A stretch of 64,000 nucleotides of DNA from the NCBI RefSeq assembly GCF_003751085.1, contig NZ_RJJY01000001.1:3782001-3846000 (forward strand), read 5' to 3'. Position numbers and translations under genes: made by a program. Positions 44,045 to 53,201 of this stretch are shown one piece after another; position 1 is the first letter of the stretch; each line of letters opens with the position of its first letter. The notes beneath the pieces are model-generated. The model saw only the letters and a program-made list of their open reading frames with translations, did no database searches and was not told where the DNA came from. The stretch comes from Micromonospora sp. Llam0 (GTDB lineage Bacteria > Actinomycetota > Actinomycetes > Mycobacteriales > Micromonosporaceae).

Positions 44045-45913
44045 ATGCCGGTATCGGTCACCATGCCCCGGCTCGGCGAGAGCGTCACCGAGGGCACCGT
44101 CACCCGCTGGTTGAAGCAGGAAGGCGACCGGGTCGAGGTCGACGAACCGCTGCTGGAGGTCTCCACCGACAAGGTCGACACCGAGATCCCGTCACCGGCG
44201 GCCGGGGTGCTCACCCGGATCGTGGTGAGCGAGGACGAGACCGCCGAGGTGGGCAGCGAACTCGCGGTCATCTCCGGCGGCCAGGACGACGGTGGGCAGC
44301 AGGACGACGGTGGGCAGACCGCCCCCGCCGAGCCCGCCGCGAGCGCGCCCCAGGAACGGCCCGCCGAGCCGGAGCCGGCCGCAGCGCCGGAGCCGGCCCA
44401 GCCGGCCGCCGACAGCGCGCCGCCGACGGCCGGCGGCGACGCCACCGCGGTCCGGATGCCGGCTCTCGGCGAGAGCGTCACCGAGGGCACCGTCACCCGC
44501 TGGCTCAAGCAGGTCGGTGAGTCCGTCGAGGTCGACGAACCGCTGCTGGAGGTCTCCACCGACAAGGTCGACACCGAGATCCCGTCGCCGGTCGCGGGGA
44601 CGCTGCTGGAGATCAAGGTGCCGGAGGACGACACCGCCGACGTCGGTGCCGAGCTGGCGCTGGTCGGCAGCCCCGGTGGGGCTTCGGCTCCAGCGGCATC
44701 AGAGCCGGCCGCTGCGTCGGAGCCGGCCGCCGCGCCGCAGGCCCAACCCGCCCAACCGACGCCGGCGGCCCAGCCGGAGCCGGCCGCCGCGCCGCAGGCC
44801 GAACCGGCCCAGCCGGAGCCGGCCGCTCCCGCGCCGGCCCAGCCGGGTGCCTCGTACGCCAGCCCGGCCCCGGCCGCCGAGTCCGCCGCTCCGGCGCAGG
44901 CCACGCAGGCCGCAGCACCGGCACAGCAGAGCGCACCGGCGGCCCCGCCGGCCAGCGCCGACGGTGACGGCGGTTACGTCACCCCACTGGTCCGCAAGCT
45001 CGCCGCCGAGCAGGGGGTCGACCTGGCCTCGGTACGCGGCACCGGGGTCGGCGGGCGGATCCGCAAGCAGGACGTGCTGACCGCGGCCGAGCAGGCGCGG
45101 GCCGCCGCCGAGCGGGCCAAGGCCGAACAGGCCAAGCCGGCGACACCGGCTGCGGCACCGACGGCCGCCAAGGCGCAACCCAGCCCGCTGCGGGGCCGGA
45201 CCGAGAAGATGAGCCGGACCCGGACGGTCATCGCCAAGCGGATGCACGAGTCGCTGCAGAGCTCGGCCCAGCTGACCACGGTCGTAGAGGTCGACGTGAC
45301 CAAGATCGCCCGGTTGCGGGCCCGGGTCAAGGGCGACTTCCACGCCAAGCACGGCGTCAAACTGTCGTTCCTGCCGTTCTTCGCGCTGGCGGCGGTGGAG
45401 GCACTGCGTACCTACCCGGTGGTCAACGCCTCCATCGACATGCAGGCCGGCACGATCACCTATCCCGACGGGGAGCACCTCGGCGTCGCGGTGGACACCG
45501 AACGGGGGCTGTTGGTGCCGGTGATCCGCGACGCCGGCGATCTCAACCTCGGTGGGCTGGCGCGGCGGATCGCCGACGTGGCCGAGCGGACCCGGACCAA
45601 CAAGATCGGGCCGGACGAGTTGTCCGGTGCCACCTTCACACTGACCAACACCGGTAGCCGGGGGGCGCTGTTCGACACCCCGATCGTGCCGTTGCCGCAG
45701 GCCGCCATCCTCGGCACCGGAGCGGTGGTGAAACGCGCCGCCGTGGTCAACGACCCGGAGCTCGGCGAGATCATCGCACCACGCTCGATGGTCTTCCTGG
45801 CGCTGTCCTACGACCACCGGCTGGTTGACGGCGCGGACGCCGCCCGGTTCCTCAGCGCGGTCAAGGAGCGGCTGGAGGCCGGTGCGTTCGAAGGCGAACT
45901 CGGCCTGTCCTGA
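44045..45913 (+). CDS. sucB: Dihydrolipoamide acyltransferase E2 with two lipoyl domains
   Basis: 622 residues from ATG 44045 (AGAGGAG upstream). Lipoyl domains at ~3-77 and ~133-208, each with the lipoylated Lys in [14 protein letters not shown]; Ala/Pro-rich linkers; E3-binding domain ~305-345 ([20 protein letters not shown]); catalytic domain with [15 protein letters not shown] (active His/Asp). It could serve pyruvate as well as 2-oxoglutarate dehydrogenase: the M. tuberculosis orthologue Rv2215 (DlaT) is the pyruvate E2 and a peroxiredoxin-system partner, so the substrate is open. The two lipoyl segments contain exact 39- and 62-base DNA repeats 393 bases apart. Confidence 0.94.
   Translation: MPVSVTMPRLGESVTEGTVTRWLKQEGDRVEVDEPLLEVSTDKVDTEIPSPAAGVLTRIVVSEDETAEVGSELAVISGGQDDGGQQDDGGQTAPAEPAASAPQERPAEPEPAAAPEPAQPAADSAPPTAGGDATAVRMPALGESVTEGTVTRWLKQVGESVEVDEPLLEVSTDKVDTEIPSPVAGTLLEIKVPEDDTADVGAELALVGSPGGASAPAASEPAAASEPAAAPQAQPAQPTPAAQPEPAAAPQAEPAQPEPAAPAPAQPGASYASPAPAAESAAPAQATQAAAPAQQSAPAAPPASADGDGGYVTPLVRKLAAEQGVDLASVRGTGVGGRIRKQDVLTAAEQARAAAERAKAEQAKPATPAAAPTAAKAQPSPLRGRTEKMSRTRTVIAKRMHESLQSSAQLTTVVEVDVTKIARLRARVKGDFHAKHGVKLSFLPFFALAAVEALRTYPVVNASIDMQAGTITYPDGEHLGVAVDTERGLLVPVIRDAGDLNLGGLARRIADVAERTRTNKIGPDELSGATFTLTNTGSRGALFDTPIVPLPQAAILGTGAVVKRAAVVNDPELGEIIAPRSMVFLALSYDHRLVDGADAARFLSAVKERLEAGAFEGELGLS
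44072..44586 (+). repeat. Exact intragenic repeats in the two lipoyl-domain segments
   Basis: 44072-44110 equals 44465-44503 (39 bases) and 44132-44193 equals 44525-44586 (62 bases), both with offset 393. Identity at synonymous sites implies recent duplication or ongoing gene conversion within sucB. Confidence 0.9.
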
Positions 45914-45948
45914 CGGCGTTCGACGACCAGGCGACCCCGGTCGCCGTA

Positions 45949-45991
45949 GCGGTGGGTGCCGGCCGATCCCGGCCGGCACCCACCGCCGTTT
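45949..45991 (+). terminator. Intrinsic terminator after sucB
   Basis: GCGGTGGGTGCCGGCCG (45949-45965), loop ATCC, exact complement 45970-45986, followed by CGTTTTG. This is the only hairpin in the window with a T-run, directed along the sucB strand. Confidence 0.85.
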
Positions 45992-46048
45992 TGTGCCGGA
46001 TGGCGGTGGTCCGCATCCGACACCATCGCAATCAGCGAAGATGTCGGC

Positions 46049-46951
46049 ATGCGCATCCTGCTGGCCGGCGCGTCCGGCTTCCTCGGCACCAGACTGACCG
46101 ACCACTTGCACAGCTGCGGACACGAGACCGTACAGCTGGTCCGCCGGCCGGCGCGCGGGCCGGCGGAGGTCAGCTGGTCGCCGTCGGCCGGGCAACTCGA
46201 CCCGGCGGTGTTCACCGGGATCGACGCGGTGATCAACCTGGCCGGTGCCGGGGTCGGCGACAAGCGCTGGACCGACGGCTACAAGGCGTTGATCCGGTCC
46301 AGCCGGGTCGACAGCACCACCACGCTGGCCACCGCGATGTCCGGTGTCGCGGCGGCGGACCGGCCGGCGGTGCTGCTGAACTCGTCGGCGGTCGGCTGGT
46401 ACGGCGACACCGGCGACCAGCCGGTCGAGGAGAACGCCCCGGCCGGTGAGGGTTTCCTGGCCGACGTCGCCCGGGTCTGGGAGGCGGCCACCGGGCCGGC
46501 CGAGACCGCCGGCGTACGGGTGGTCCGGCTGCGCACCGGTCTGCCGTTGCACCGCGACGGCGGCCTGCTCAAACCGCAGCTGCTGCCGTTCCGGCTCGGC
46601 CTGGGCGGCAAGCTCGGCAGCGGGCGGCAGTGGGTGCCGTGGATCGCCATGCAGGACTGGCTGCGGGCGGTGACCTTCCTGCTGGACCACGACGACATCT
46701 CCGGCCCGGTCAACGTGGTCGGGCCGGCACCGGTGACCAACGCGGCGTTCGGCAAGGCGCTCGGCGCGGCGGTGCACCGACCGGCGGTGATGCCGATCCC
46801 GGCGTTCGCGTTGCACGTGGCGCTGGGCGAGTTCGCCACCGAGGCGCTGCACTCCTCCCGGGTGTTGCCCGGGGCGCTGACCGAGGCCGGGTTCACCTAC
46901 CGGTACCCGGACCTGCCGGACGCGCTGCACGCCGCCCTGACGCAGGCGTGA
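46049..46951 (+). CDS. TIGR01777-type NAD(P)-binding epimerase-like protein
   Basis: 300 residues from ATG 46049. An extended short-chain dehydrogenase fold: MRILLAGASGFLGTRL nucleotide-binding motif, INLAGAGVGDKRWTDGYK, SSAVGWYGDTGDQPVEE (YG-type catalytic region), PWIAMQDWLRAV and a C-terminal DUF1731-like segment (GALTEAGFTYRYPDL). The family (YfcH/SulA-like) has no settled substrate. It follows sucB as Rv2216 follows dlaT in M. tuberculosis, separated here by a terminator. Confidence 0.9.
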   Translation: MRILLAGASGFLGTRLTDHLHSCGHETVQLVRRPARGPAEVSWSPSAGQLDPAVFTGIDAVINLAGAGVGDKRWTDGYKALIRSSRVDSTTTLATAMSGVAAADRPAVLLNSSAVGWYGDTGDQPVEENAPAGEGFLADVARVWEAATGPAETAGVRVVRLRTGLPLHRDGGLLKPQLLPFRLGLGGKLGSGRQWVPWIAMQDWLRAVTFLLDHDDISGPVNVVGPAPVTNAAFGKALGAAVHRPAVMPIPAFALHVALGEFATEALHSSRVLPGALTEAGFTYRYPDLPDALHAALTQA

Positions 46952-46978
46952 TCCCGTACCGAATGGCTTTCCGACCGG

Positions 46979-48001
46979 TCAGGGCAGGGCCGGAAGCAGA
47001 TCGGCGCCGATGGCGGTGATCAGTTCGCCGGTGCCGGCCGGACCGACGCCCTCGACCATCAGCACCAGCCGGTGGGCGCCGACGGTCGCCGCGCTGGCGG
47101 CCAGTCGCGCGGCGCACTCCTGGGCGTCGCCCATCGGATGCACCCGCAGCAGGTGCTCGGCGTAGGCGTCGAGGTCCCGGTGGGCCGGCGCCGAACCGTC
47201 GATCCGGACGTACTCCCGGGTGGTGGCCAGCCAGGGCGGCAGGGTCCGGCGCAGCGCCCGCTCGGCGGCGGCCCGGGAGTCGGCGAGCCCGATCAGATGC
47301 ACCGAGGCGTGCGGCACGGCGGCCGGATCGTGTCCGTGGGCGGCGGCGACATCGGCGTACCGGGCCAGCGTGGCGGCCTTCGCCGCGTCGTCGTCGTGCA
47401 CCCCGAGCAGCAGGGGAAGCCCCCGACTGGCTGCGAGGTCGACCGTGGCCGGCGAGGTCGCCGCCACCCAGACCGGAATCGGACCGGCCGGTCGGGGCAC
47501 CACCGGCACGTCGCGGAACGCGAAGAACCCGCCGTCGGCGCCGACCGTTTCCGCGCCGGAGAGCCAGCGGCCCAGCAGGTCCAACGATTCGGCGAAGCCG
47601 TCCCGGTACCGGTCCAGGCCGGTACCGAAGACCTCCAGGTCCACCCAGGGACCGCCACGGGCGACACCGAGCCGGAACCGGCCGGCGGAGACCGCGTCCA
47701 GCAGGACCGTCTCCTCGGCGAGCGCGACCGGATGCCGGTTGGACAGTACGGCCGCTGCGGTGCCGACGGCGATCCGACGGGTGGCGCCGAGCAGGTAGCC
47801 GGCGAGGGTGGTGGCGGACGGGCACTGCCCGTACGAGACGAAGTGGTGTTCGGCCAGCCACACGCCGCCGAGGCCGGCTGCCTCGGCGGCGCGCGCGTAG
47901 CCGACGGTGGCCGGCAGACCGTGTGCCGCCAGCAGGAACAGGTCCACTGCCGGCCGGTTCAGGTCGCCGGCCACCGGCGCGGTGGTCGGATCAGCAGTCA
48001 C
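46979..48001 (-). CDS. LLM-class (luciferase-like) flavin-dependent oxidoreductase
   Basis: 340 residues. A TIM-barrel flavoprotein: AAEAAGLGGVWLAEHHF, LGATRRIAVGTAAAVLSNRHP, LDAVSAGRFRLGVARGG and IPVWVAATSPATVDLAA are the usual substrate and FMN/F420 contact stretches. F420 use is common in actinomycetes but the cofactor cannot be decided here. Its start overlaps the end of the SCO5389-type gene by 11 bases, making it the third gene of a minus-strand operon. Confidence 0.88.
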   Translation of the reverse strand: MTADPTTAPVAGDLNRPAVDLFLLAAHGLPATVGYARAAEAAGLGGVWLAEHHFVSYGQCPSATTLAGYLLGATRRIAVGTAAAVLSNRHPVALAEETVLLDAVSAGRFRLGVARGGPWVDLEVFGTGLDRYRDGFAESLDLLGRWLSGAETVGADGGFFAFRDVPVVPRPAGPIPVWVAATSPATVDLAASRGLPLLLGVHDDDAAKAATLARYADVAAAHGHDPAAVPHASVHLIGLADSRAAAERALRRTLPPWLATTREYVRIDGSAPAHRDLDAYAEHLLRVHPMGDAQECAARLAASAATVGAHRLVLMVEGVGPAGTGELITAIGADLLPALP

Positions 48002-48383
48002 GCAGCTCGGGTGACTGGTTGCGCAGCTGGGCCACCGGAGAGATGAACTCCTGGTAGATCTCGCCGCCGACGGCGGAGAGTTTGAAGGCGGCCACCCGGT
48101 GGCAGTTCTGGAAGGCGAACTTCACGCCGAAGTGCCGCTCCAGGCCGCCCCGGATCGCGTCGCTGGCCAGCGCCCGCAGCAGCTGGCCACGCTCGGCCTC
48201 GCTGGGTGGCGGCACCGCGTGGTCGGCGAACTCGGCCGTGCCGCTCTGGGCCTCGGCGGCCACCTGGGACACCACCGACCAGGCGTACGGCAGGGACTGG
48301 CGTACGCAGTCGACGAACTCGGCGTCGTCGACCCGGCCGGCTTCGGCCCGCTCCAGCAGGGCGGCGGGTACGTCGAGGGACAT
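47991..48383 (-). CDS. SCO5389-family protein
   Basis: 130 residues, nearly entirely helical, beginning MSLDVPAALLERAEAGRVDD and containing RQSLPYAWSVVS, RGQLLRALASDAIRGGLERHFG and FQNCHRVAAF, which I recognise as the Streptomyces SCO5389 family. The function is undetermined. It sits directly downstream of an SCO5388-like ATPase gene, the same pairing as in Streptomyces, so the two probably act together. Confidence 0.85.
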   Translation of the reverse strand: MSLDVPAALLERAEAGRVDDAEFVDCVRQSLPYAWSVVSQVAAEAQSGTAEFADHAVPPPSEAERGQLLRALASDAIRGGLERHFGVKFAFQNCHRVAAFKLSAVGGEIYQEFISPVAQLRNQSPELRDC

Positions 48384-48404
48384 GCTTTCTCCTCACGCTG
48401 ACGG

Positions 48405-49385
48405 TCAGCGGACCAGCAGCTCTGGTCCGAGTACGAACTCCGGATCGACCTGGTCGGCGAGGTTCTCGCCGACCCGGTCGTTGGCCCAGGCGGCGGCGTT
48501 GCGCAGGTGGAACTCCACCGCCTGCCGGGTGTAGCTGGCCCAGTCCTTGCCACAAGCATCGACGGTTGTACGCATCGCGTCCAGAGCGTCACGGTTCGCC
48601 GGCTCCATCGCGGTGATCGGCTGGTGCCGGCCCCGCTCGGCCGCCTTGACGAAGGCCGACCGGCCGATCCAGGTCAGCAGATCAGCGCCGACGTGCTCGC
48701 GCAGGAACTCCACGTCCGACTCGTCGTCGATCTTGTTGCCGATCACGTGCACCCGTACGCCGTAGTCGCGGGCGTATCCGACGTACTGCCGGTAGACGCC
48801 GACGCTGCGCACCGTCGGCTCGCAGACCAGGAAGGTGGCGTCGAACCGGGTGAACAGCCCGGAGGCGAACGAGTCCGCCCCGGCGGTCATGTCGACGACC
48901 ACGTACTCGCCCGGGCCGTCGACCAGGTGGTTGAGCAGCAGCTCGACCGCGCCGACCTTGGAGTGGTAGCAGGCGACGCCAAGATCGTCGGTGGCGAACG
49001 GCCCGGTCACGGCGAGCCGGATGCCGGCCACCTCGCGGACCAGCGCGTCGTAGATCGGGTTGGCCCCGGCGACGGTGAGCAGCCGCGAGCCACGCCCGGG
49101 CGGGGTGGTCTTGACCATCGCCGCGGCCGAGCTGATCCGGGGATTGTCGCCGCGCAGGTACTCCTTGATGTCGGCCAGGTGGTCGCCCAGCGCCGGCAGC
49201 AGCACCGCCTCGTCGTCGCTGGCACCCAGGGCGGCGGCGAGATGCTGGTTGATGTCGGCGTCGACCGCCAGCAGCGGCGGCGGCCCGCCGTCGACGCCGG
49301 CCGGGGTGGCCGCCAGGTGGCGGGCGAACAGGGCCGCCAGGGTGGTCTTGCCACTGCCACCCTTACCGACAAAACAGATCTTCAC
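48405..49385 (-). CDS. ParA/MinD-like P-loop ATPase, SCO5388-like
   Basis: 326 residues from ATG 49385. Deviant Walker A KGGSGKTT at the N-terminus (MKICFVGKGGSGKTTLAALF), then LAVDADINQHLAAALG, VVVDMTAGADSFASGLF as Walker B, and VHVIGNKIDD. It resembles the CooC/MinD group that use ATP-driven dimerisation to load metals or regulate partners. It is the first gene of an operon with the SCO5389-like protein and an LLM oxidoreductase. Target unknown. Confidence 0.88.
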   Translation of the reverse strand: MKICFVGKGGSGKTTLAALFARHLAATPAGVDGGPPPLLAVDADINQHLAAALGASDDEAVLLPALGDHLADIKEYLRGDNPRISSAAAMVKTTPPGRGSRLLTVAGANPIYDALVREVAGIRLAVTGPFATDDLGVACYHSKVGAVELLLNHLVDGPGEYVVVDMTAGADSFASGLFTRFDATFLVCEPTVRSVGVYRQYVGYARDYGVRVHVIGNKIDDESDVEFLREHVGADLLTWIGRSAFVKAAERGRHQPITAMEPANRDALDAMRTTVDACGKDWASYTRQAVEFHLRNAAAWANDRVGENLADQVDPEFVLGPELLVR

Positions 49386-49423
49386 CGTGGATCTCTCCCA
49401 AACAGCTCAACAGGTACGCATAC

Positions 49424-49442
49424 ATTGGAAGTCATTTCCAAT
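49424..49442. promoter_or_regulatory. ATTGGAA-N5-TTCCAAT palindrome in a divergent promoter region
   Basis: A perfect 7-bp inverted repeat in AT-rich sequence, 39 bases upstream of the ATPase start and 60 bases upstream of the glycosyltransferase-like gene. Symmetry and place suggest a dimeric regulator's operator. It matches no operator consensus I can name. Confidence 0.5.
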
Positions 49443-49489
49443 AACTTCGTCAAGCCTAGGTACGGCACGGGCGTGTCGGGCGAAATTGG

Positions 49490-49495
49490 TACTCT
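49490..49495 (+). promoter_or_regulatory. -10 box TACTCT, leaderless start of the membrane glycosyltransferase-like gene
   Basis: TACTCT ends 6 bases before GTG 49502. Confidence 0.55.
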
Positions 49496-49501
49496 CCGCC
49501 G

Positions 49502-51415
49502 GTGCCGACCGCTCCGTCCCCACTGCCCGACAGCGCCGCGACCGACCGGCCGGTGACCAGCGGCCGTCCCCGGGGCCGGGTCGGCGGCCCGACCGGGTGG
49601 CGCGCCGACCTGGTCGTCGCGGCGGTCGCGGTGGCCCTCGCCGGCTGGGTCACCAGCGGCCTGTGGGCCGGGCCGAACAGCCGGGCGATCACCGTCAACT
49701 CCAGCGACCAGGCGCTGTTCGAATGGCTGCTGGGCTACGGCGGGTACGCGCTGACCCACGGCGAGAACCCGCTGTTCACCTACCTGCTCAACGCCCCGGA
49801 CGGGGTGAACCTCGCGGTCAACACCTCGATCACCGTGTACGCGGTGCTGTTCGCGCCGCTGACCTTCCTGATCGGGCCACCGGCGACCTTCCTGGTGATC
49901 CTCACCCTCAACCTGGCCGGCACCGGGTTCGCCTGGTACTGGCTGCTGTGCCGGCTACCCACCGGCGACGGCGGCGCGCCGTTCGTGCCGTCCCGGCTGG
50001 CCGCCGCCGTCGGCGGGCTGTTCTGCGGGTTCGCGCCGGCCATGGTGTCGCACGCCAACGCCCACCTCAACTGGACCGCCGGCTGGCTGGTGCCGATCAT
50101 CGTCTGGCGGGTGCTCGCGCTGCGCGGGCGCCCCGGGGCCCGGCCGCTGACCCGGGGCGGCTGGGCGCGCAACGGCCTGATCCTCGGCGTGGCCGTCTCA
50201 GCGGCCTTCTCGATCGCCGCCGAGGGCCTGTTCTTCACCGCCCTGGCCTGCGGCGTGTTCCTCGGCGTCTGGGCGCTGGACCGCAGCCGCGCCGCCGAGG
50301 TCCGCGACGCGCTCCCCCGCCTGCTACGCGCCCTGGCGGTGACCGCGGTGGTCGCCACCACACTGTTGGCGTACCCGTTGTGGTTGCACTTCTTCGGCCC
50401 GCAGGTGTTCCACGGCACCGGGTTCGACGCCCGGGTGCACAGCGAGGACGTCCTCGCCTACGGGGCGTTCCCGGAACGATCGCTGGCCGGCGTCGCCGGG
50501 CTGGGCACCGGGCTGGCGCCGAACGAGACCGAGGAGAACAGCTTCTTCGGCGTACCGCTGCTGGTGTTGACCGTCGGCTGCCTGATGCTGCTCTGGCGGG
50601 CCGCCGATCCCGGCCGGCGGGCCACGCTGCGGGCCCTCGCGGTCACCGCCGCCGTGTTCGCGGTGCTCTCCCTCGGCCCCCGGCTGAAGATCGGCGGGAC
50701 GATCACCGACGTCCCGCTGCCGTACGCCCCGCTGGCCGGCGCGCCGGTGTTCAACGCCGCGCTGCCGGCCCGGCTGGCCATGGTGGTCACCCCGGTCATC
50801 GGCATCCTGCTGGCGCTGACGCTGAGCCTGCTGCTCACCCGCCGGGCCGCCGGGCGGGCGCGGTACGGCCGGTGGTGGGCCGCTGCGTTCGTCGCGGCGC
50901 TGCTGCCGCTGGCCCCGGCCAGCCTGCTCACCGTCGAACGGGAGCCGATCCCGGACTTCATCACCTCGGGCGCCTGGCGCGACCACGTCAGCCAGGGTGG
51001 GGTGCTCGCCCCGGTACCGTTCACCCTCGACGTGCTCCCCGACGGTCAGCGCTGGCAGGCGTACGCGTTCGCGCACCGGCAGGGCGAGTTCGCCATCCCG
51101 TCCGGTTTCTTCCTCGGCCCCGGCGGGCCGGACGGCCGGGGCCGGATCGGGCCGGTCCCCCGGGCCACCAACGCGCTGCTGCACGAGGTCGCCCGCACCG
51201 GCGTGGTGCCGCCGATCACCGACGCCGACCGGGCCGCCGCCCGCGCCGACCTGCGTTACTGGGACGCCGAGGCGGTGGTGCTCGCCGACCGGGTGCACGG
51301 CGCGAAGTTCCCGGTCGACGCCGAGGCCCTGCTGACCGCGACCACCGAGTTGCTCGGCCCGCCGCAGCGGATCGCCGACGTCTGGCTCTGGCCGGCCCCC
51401 GAGGGCGGCTGGTGA
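49502..51415 (+). CDS. Multi-membrane-spanning protein, GT-C glycosyltransferase-like
   Basis: 637 residues, about ten to twelve membrane helices followed by a ~170-residue extracytoplasmic C-terminal domain. The first external loop has NSSDQALFEWLLGYGGYAL and HGENPLFTYLLNAPDGVNL, as in uncharacterised GT-C-like proteins using polyprenyl-phosphate sugars; acidic residues there are the usual catalytic positions. The C-terminal part (DHVSQGGVLAPVPFTLDVLPD) is soluble. No acceptor can be named. It is absent from the mycobacterial order; lipB begins 80 bases downstream with its own promoter. Confidence 0.65.
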   Translation: MPTAPSPLPDSAATDRPVTSGRPRGRVGGPTGWRADLVVAAVAVALAGWVTSGLWAGPNSRAITVNSSDQALFEWLLGYGGYALTHGENPLFTYLLNAPDGVNLAVNTSITVYAVLFAPLTFLIGPPATFLVILTLNLAGTGFAWYWLLCRLPTGDGGAPFVPSRLAAAVGGLFCGFAPAMVSHANAHLNWTAGWLVPIIVWRVLALRGRPGARPLTRGGWARNGLILGVAVSAAFSIAAEGLFFTALACGVFLGVWALDRSRAAEVRDALPRLLRALAVTAVVATTLLAYPLWLHFFGPQVFHGTGFDARVHSEDVLAYGAFPERSLAGVAGLGTGLAPNETEENSFFGVPLLVLTVGCLMLLWRAADPGRRATLRALAVTAAVFAVLSLGPRLKIGGTITDVPLPYAPLAGAPVFNAALPARLAMVVTPVIGILLALTLSLLLTRRAAGRARYGRWWAAAFVAALLPLAPASLLTVEREPIPDFITSGAWRDHVSQGGVLAPVPFTLDVLPDGQRWQAYAFAHRQGEFAIPSGFFLGPGGPDGRGRIGPVPRATNALLHEVARTGVVPPITDADRAAARADLRYWDAEAVVLADRVHGAKFPVDAEALLTATTELLGPPQRIADVWLWPAPEGGW

Positions 51416-51482
51416 GCCGGCCGCCCCGGCGTCCGCCGTGGTGAGCCGGGCCACGGAACGACCCGACCGACCGGTAACGGAC

Positions 51483-51488
51483 TAGGCT
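51483..51488 (+). promoter_or_regulatory. -10 box TAGGCT, leaderless start of lipB
   Basis: TAGGCT ends 7 bases before GTG 51496; the same box and spacing recur at lipA. Confidence 0.6.
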
Positions 51489-51495
51489 GGACGAC

Positions 51496-52137
51496 GTGAC
51501 CAGCACCGTTTCCCGCCTGCGCGGAGTCCGAGCCGGAGTCGTCGACTACCAGACCGCCTGGCAGGAGCAGCGTCGACTGCACGCCGCCGTGGTCGCCGGC
51601 GAGGAGCCGGACACCGTGCTGCTGCTGGAGCACCCGAGTGTGTACACGGCCGGCAAGCGCACCGAGCCGTGGGACCGCCCGGTCGACGGCACCCCGGTGG
51701 TGGACGTCGACCGAGGCGGCAAGATCACCTGGCACGGCCCGGGGCAGCTGGTCGGCTACCCCATCGTCCGGTTGCCGGAGCCGATCGACGTGGTCGCCTA
51801 CGTACGCCGGGTCGAACAGCTGCTGATCGACGTCTGCGCCGAGTTCGGGCTGGCCGCCACCCGCCTCGACGGGCCGAACCACAGTGGAGTCTGGGTGCCG
51901 GCCGACGACCGTGGACCGGCGCGCAAGGTGGCGGCGATCGGCATCCGGGTGGCCCGGAAGGTCACCCAGCACGGTTTCGCGATCAACTGCGACCCGGACC
52001 TGACGGCGTACGACCGGATCGTGCCGTGCGGTCTGCGCGACGTCGGTGTCACCTCGCTGAGCGCCGAGCTCGGCCGGCCGGTGACCGTCGCCGAAGTGCT
52101 GCCGATCGTCGAGCGGCACCTGCCAACTCTCGGGTGA
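51496..52137 (+). CDS. lipB: Octanoyl-ACP:protein octanoyltransferase
   Basis: 213 residues. It transfers octanoate from ACP to lipoyl-domain lysines. Signatures are [50 protein letters not shown] with the catalytic Lys and [14 protein letters not shown] with the catalytic Cys. It precedes lipA by 78 bases, each with its own TAGGCT -10 box. Confidence 0.97.
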   Translation: MTSTVSRLRGVRAGVVDYQTAWQEQRRLHAAVVAGEEPDTVLLLEHPSVYTAGKRTEPWDRPVDGTPVVDVDRGGKITWHGPGQLVGYPIVRLPEPIDVVAYVRRVEQLLIDVCAEFGLAATRLDGPNHSGVWVPADDRGPARKVAAIGIRVARKVTQHGFAINCDPDLTAYDRIVPCGLRDVGVTSLSAELGRPVTVAEVLPIVERHLPTLG

Positions 52138-52202
52138 GCCAACTCACCCGGTGAGCGGTGGCTGCGCGGTCGCCGGGCCGCCCGAGCGGGCACCGGCCGG
52201 CG

Positions 52203-52208
52203 TAGGCT
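52203..52208 (+). promoter_or_regulatory. -10 box TAGGCT, leaderless start of lipA
   Basis: TAGGCT ends 7 bases before GTG 52216. Confidence 0.6.
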
Positions 52209-52215
52209 GACAAGG

Positions 52216-53157
52216 GTGACCATTGCTCCGGAGGGACGACGCCTGCTGCGCCTGGAGGTCCGCAACGCCGAGACCCCGATCGAGCGGAAACCCCCGTGGA
52301 TCAAGGTCAAGGCCCGGATGGGGCCGGAGTTCACCGAGCTGCGCGGGCTGGTGCAGCGGGAAGGGCTGCACACCGTCTGCCAGGAGGCCGGCTGCCCCAA
52401 CATCTACGAATGTTGGGAGGACCGGGAGGCGACCTTCCTGATCGGCGGGGACCAGTGCACCCGGCGCTGCGACTTCTGTCAGATCGACACCGGCAAGCCG
52501 GCCGAGTTCGACGCCGACGAGCCCCGCCGGGTCGGCGAGTCGGTCGCGGCGATGGGTCTGCGTTACGCCACGGTCACCGGGGTGGCCCGCGACGACCTGC
52601 CCGACGGGGGTGCCTGGCTGTACGCCGAGACCGTCCGGCAGATCCACACGCTGCAGCCCGGCTGCGGCGTCGAGTTGCTGATCCCGGACTTCAACGGCGA
52701 CGCCGGTCAGCTCGACGAGGTGTTCGCCGCCCGACCGGAGGTGCTCGCCCACAACGTCGAGACGGTGCCCCGGATCTTCAAGAGGATCCGGCCGGCCTTC
52801 CGGTACGAACGCTCGCTCGACGTGCTCACCCGGGCCCGCACGGCCGGCCTGGTGGCCAAGTCCAATCTGATCCTCGGCCTCGGCGAGGAACGCTCCGAGG
52901 TGTCGCAGGCGCTGCGCGACCTGCACGCCGCCGGGTGCGAGCTGATCACCATCACCCAGTATCTACGCCCGACGCCGCGGCACCACCCGGTGCAGCGCTG
53001 GGTCAAGCCGGAGGAGTTCGTCGAGCTGCGCGAGGAGGCCGAGCAGATCGGCTTCTCCGGGGTGATGAGCGGCCCGCTGGTGCGTTCGTCGTACCGCGCC
53101 GGCCGGCTCTACCAGCAGGCGTTGCACCAGCGCGAGGCCCAGCCGCTGGCCGGCTGA
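52216..53157 (+). CDS. lipA: Lipoyl synthase (radical SAM)
   Basis: 313 residues. It inserts two sulfurs into protein-bound octanoate. Both clusters are accounted for: auxiliary CX4CX5C in [13 protein letters not shown] and the radical-SAM CX3CX2C in CTRRCDFC, plus the C-terminal serine ligand in VRSSYRAG. It feeds sucB and the glycine-cleavage H protein. The sacrificed auxiliary cluster must be rebuilt, a possible job for the nearby Fe-S carrier (inference). Confidence 0.97.
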   Translation: MTIAPEGRRLLRLEVRNAETPIERKPPWIKVKARMGPEFTELRGLVQREGLHTVCQEAGCPNIYECWEDREATFLIGGDQCTRRCDFCQIDTGKPAEFDADEPRRVGESVAAMGLRYATVTGVARDDLPDGGAWLYAETVRQIHTLQPGCGVELLIPDFNGDAGQLDEVFAARPEVLAHNVETVPRIFKRIRPAFRYERSLDVLTRARTAGLVAKSNLILGLGEERSEVSQALRDLHAAGCELITITQYLRPTPRHHPVQRWVKPEEFVELREEAEQIGFSGVMSGPLVRSSYRAGRLYQQALHQREAQPLAG

Positions 53158-53188
53158 CCGCCCGGTGAACGGCTTCGCCCCCGGCAAC

Positions 53189-53194
53189 TAGACT
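53189..53194 (+). promoter_or_regulatory. -10 box TAGACT, leaderless start of DUF4191 gene
   Basis: TAGACT ends 7 bases before ATG 53202. Confidence 0.55.
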
Positions 53195-53201
53195 CCCTCG
53201 C

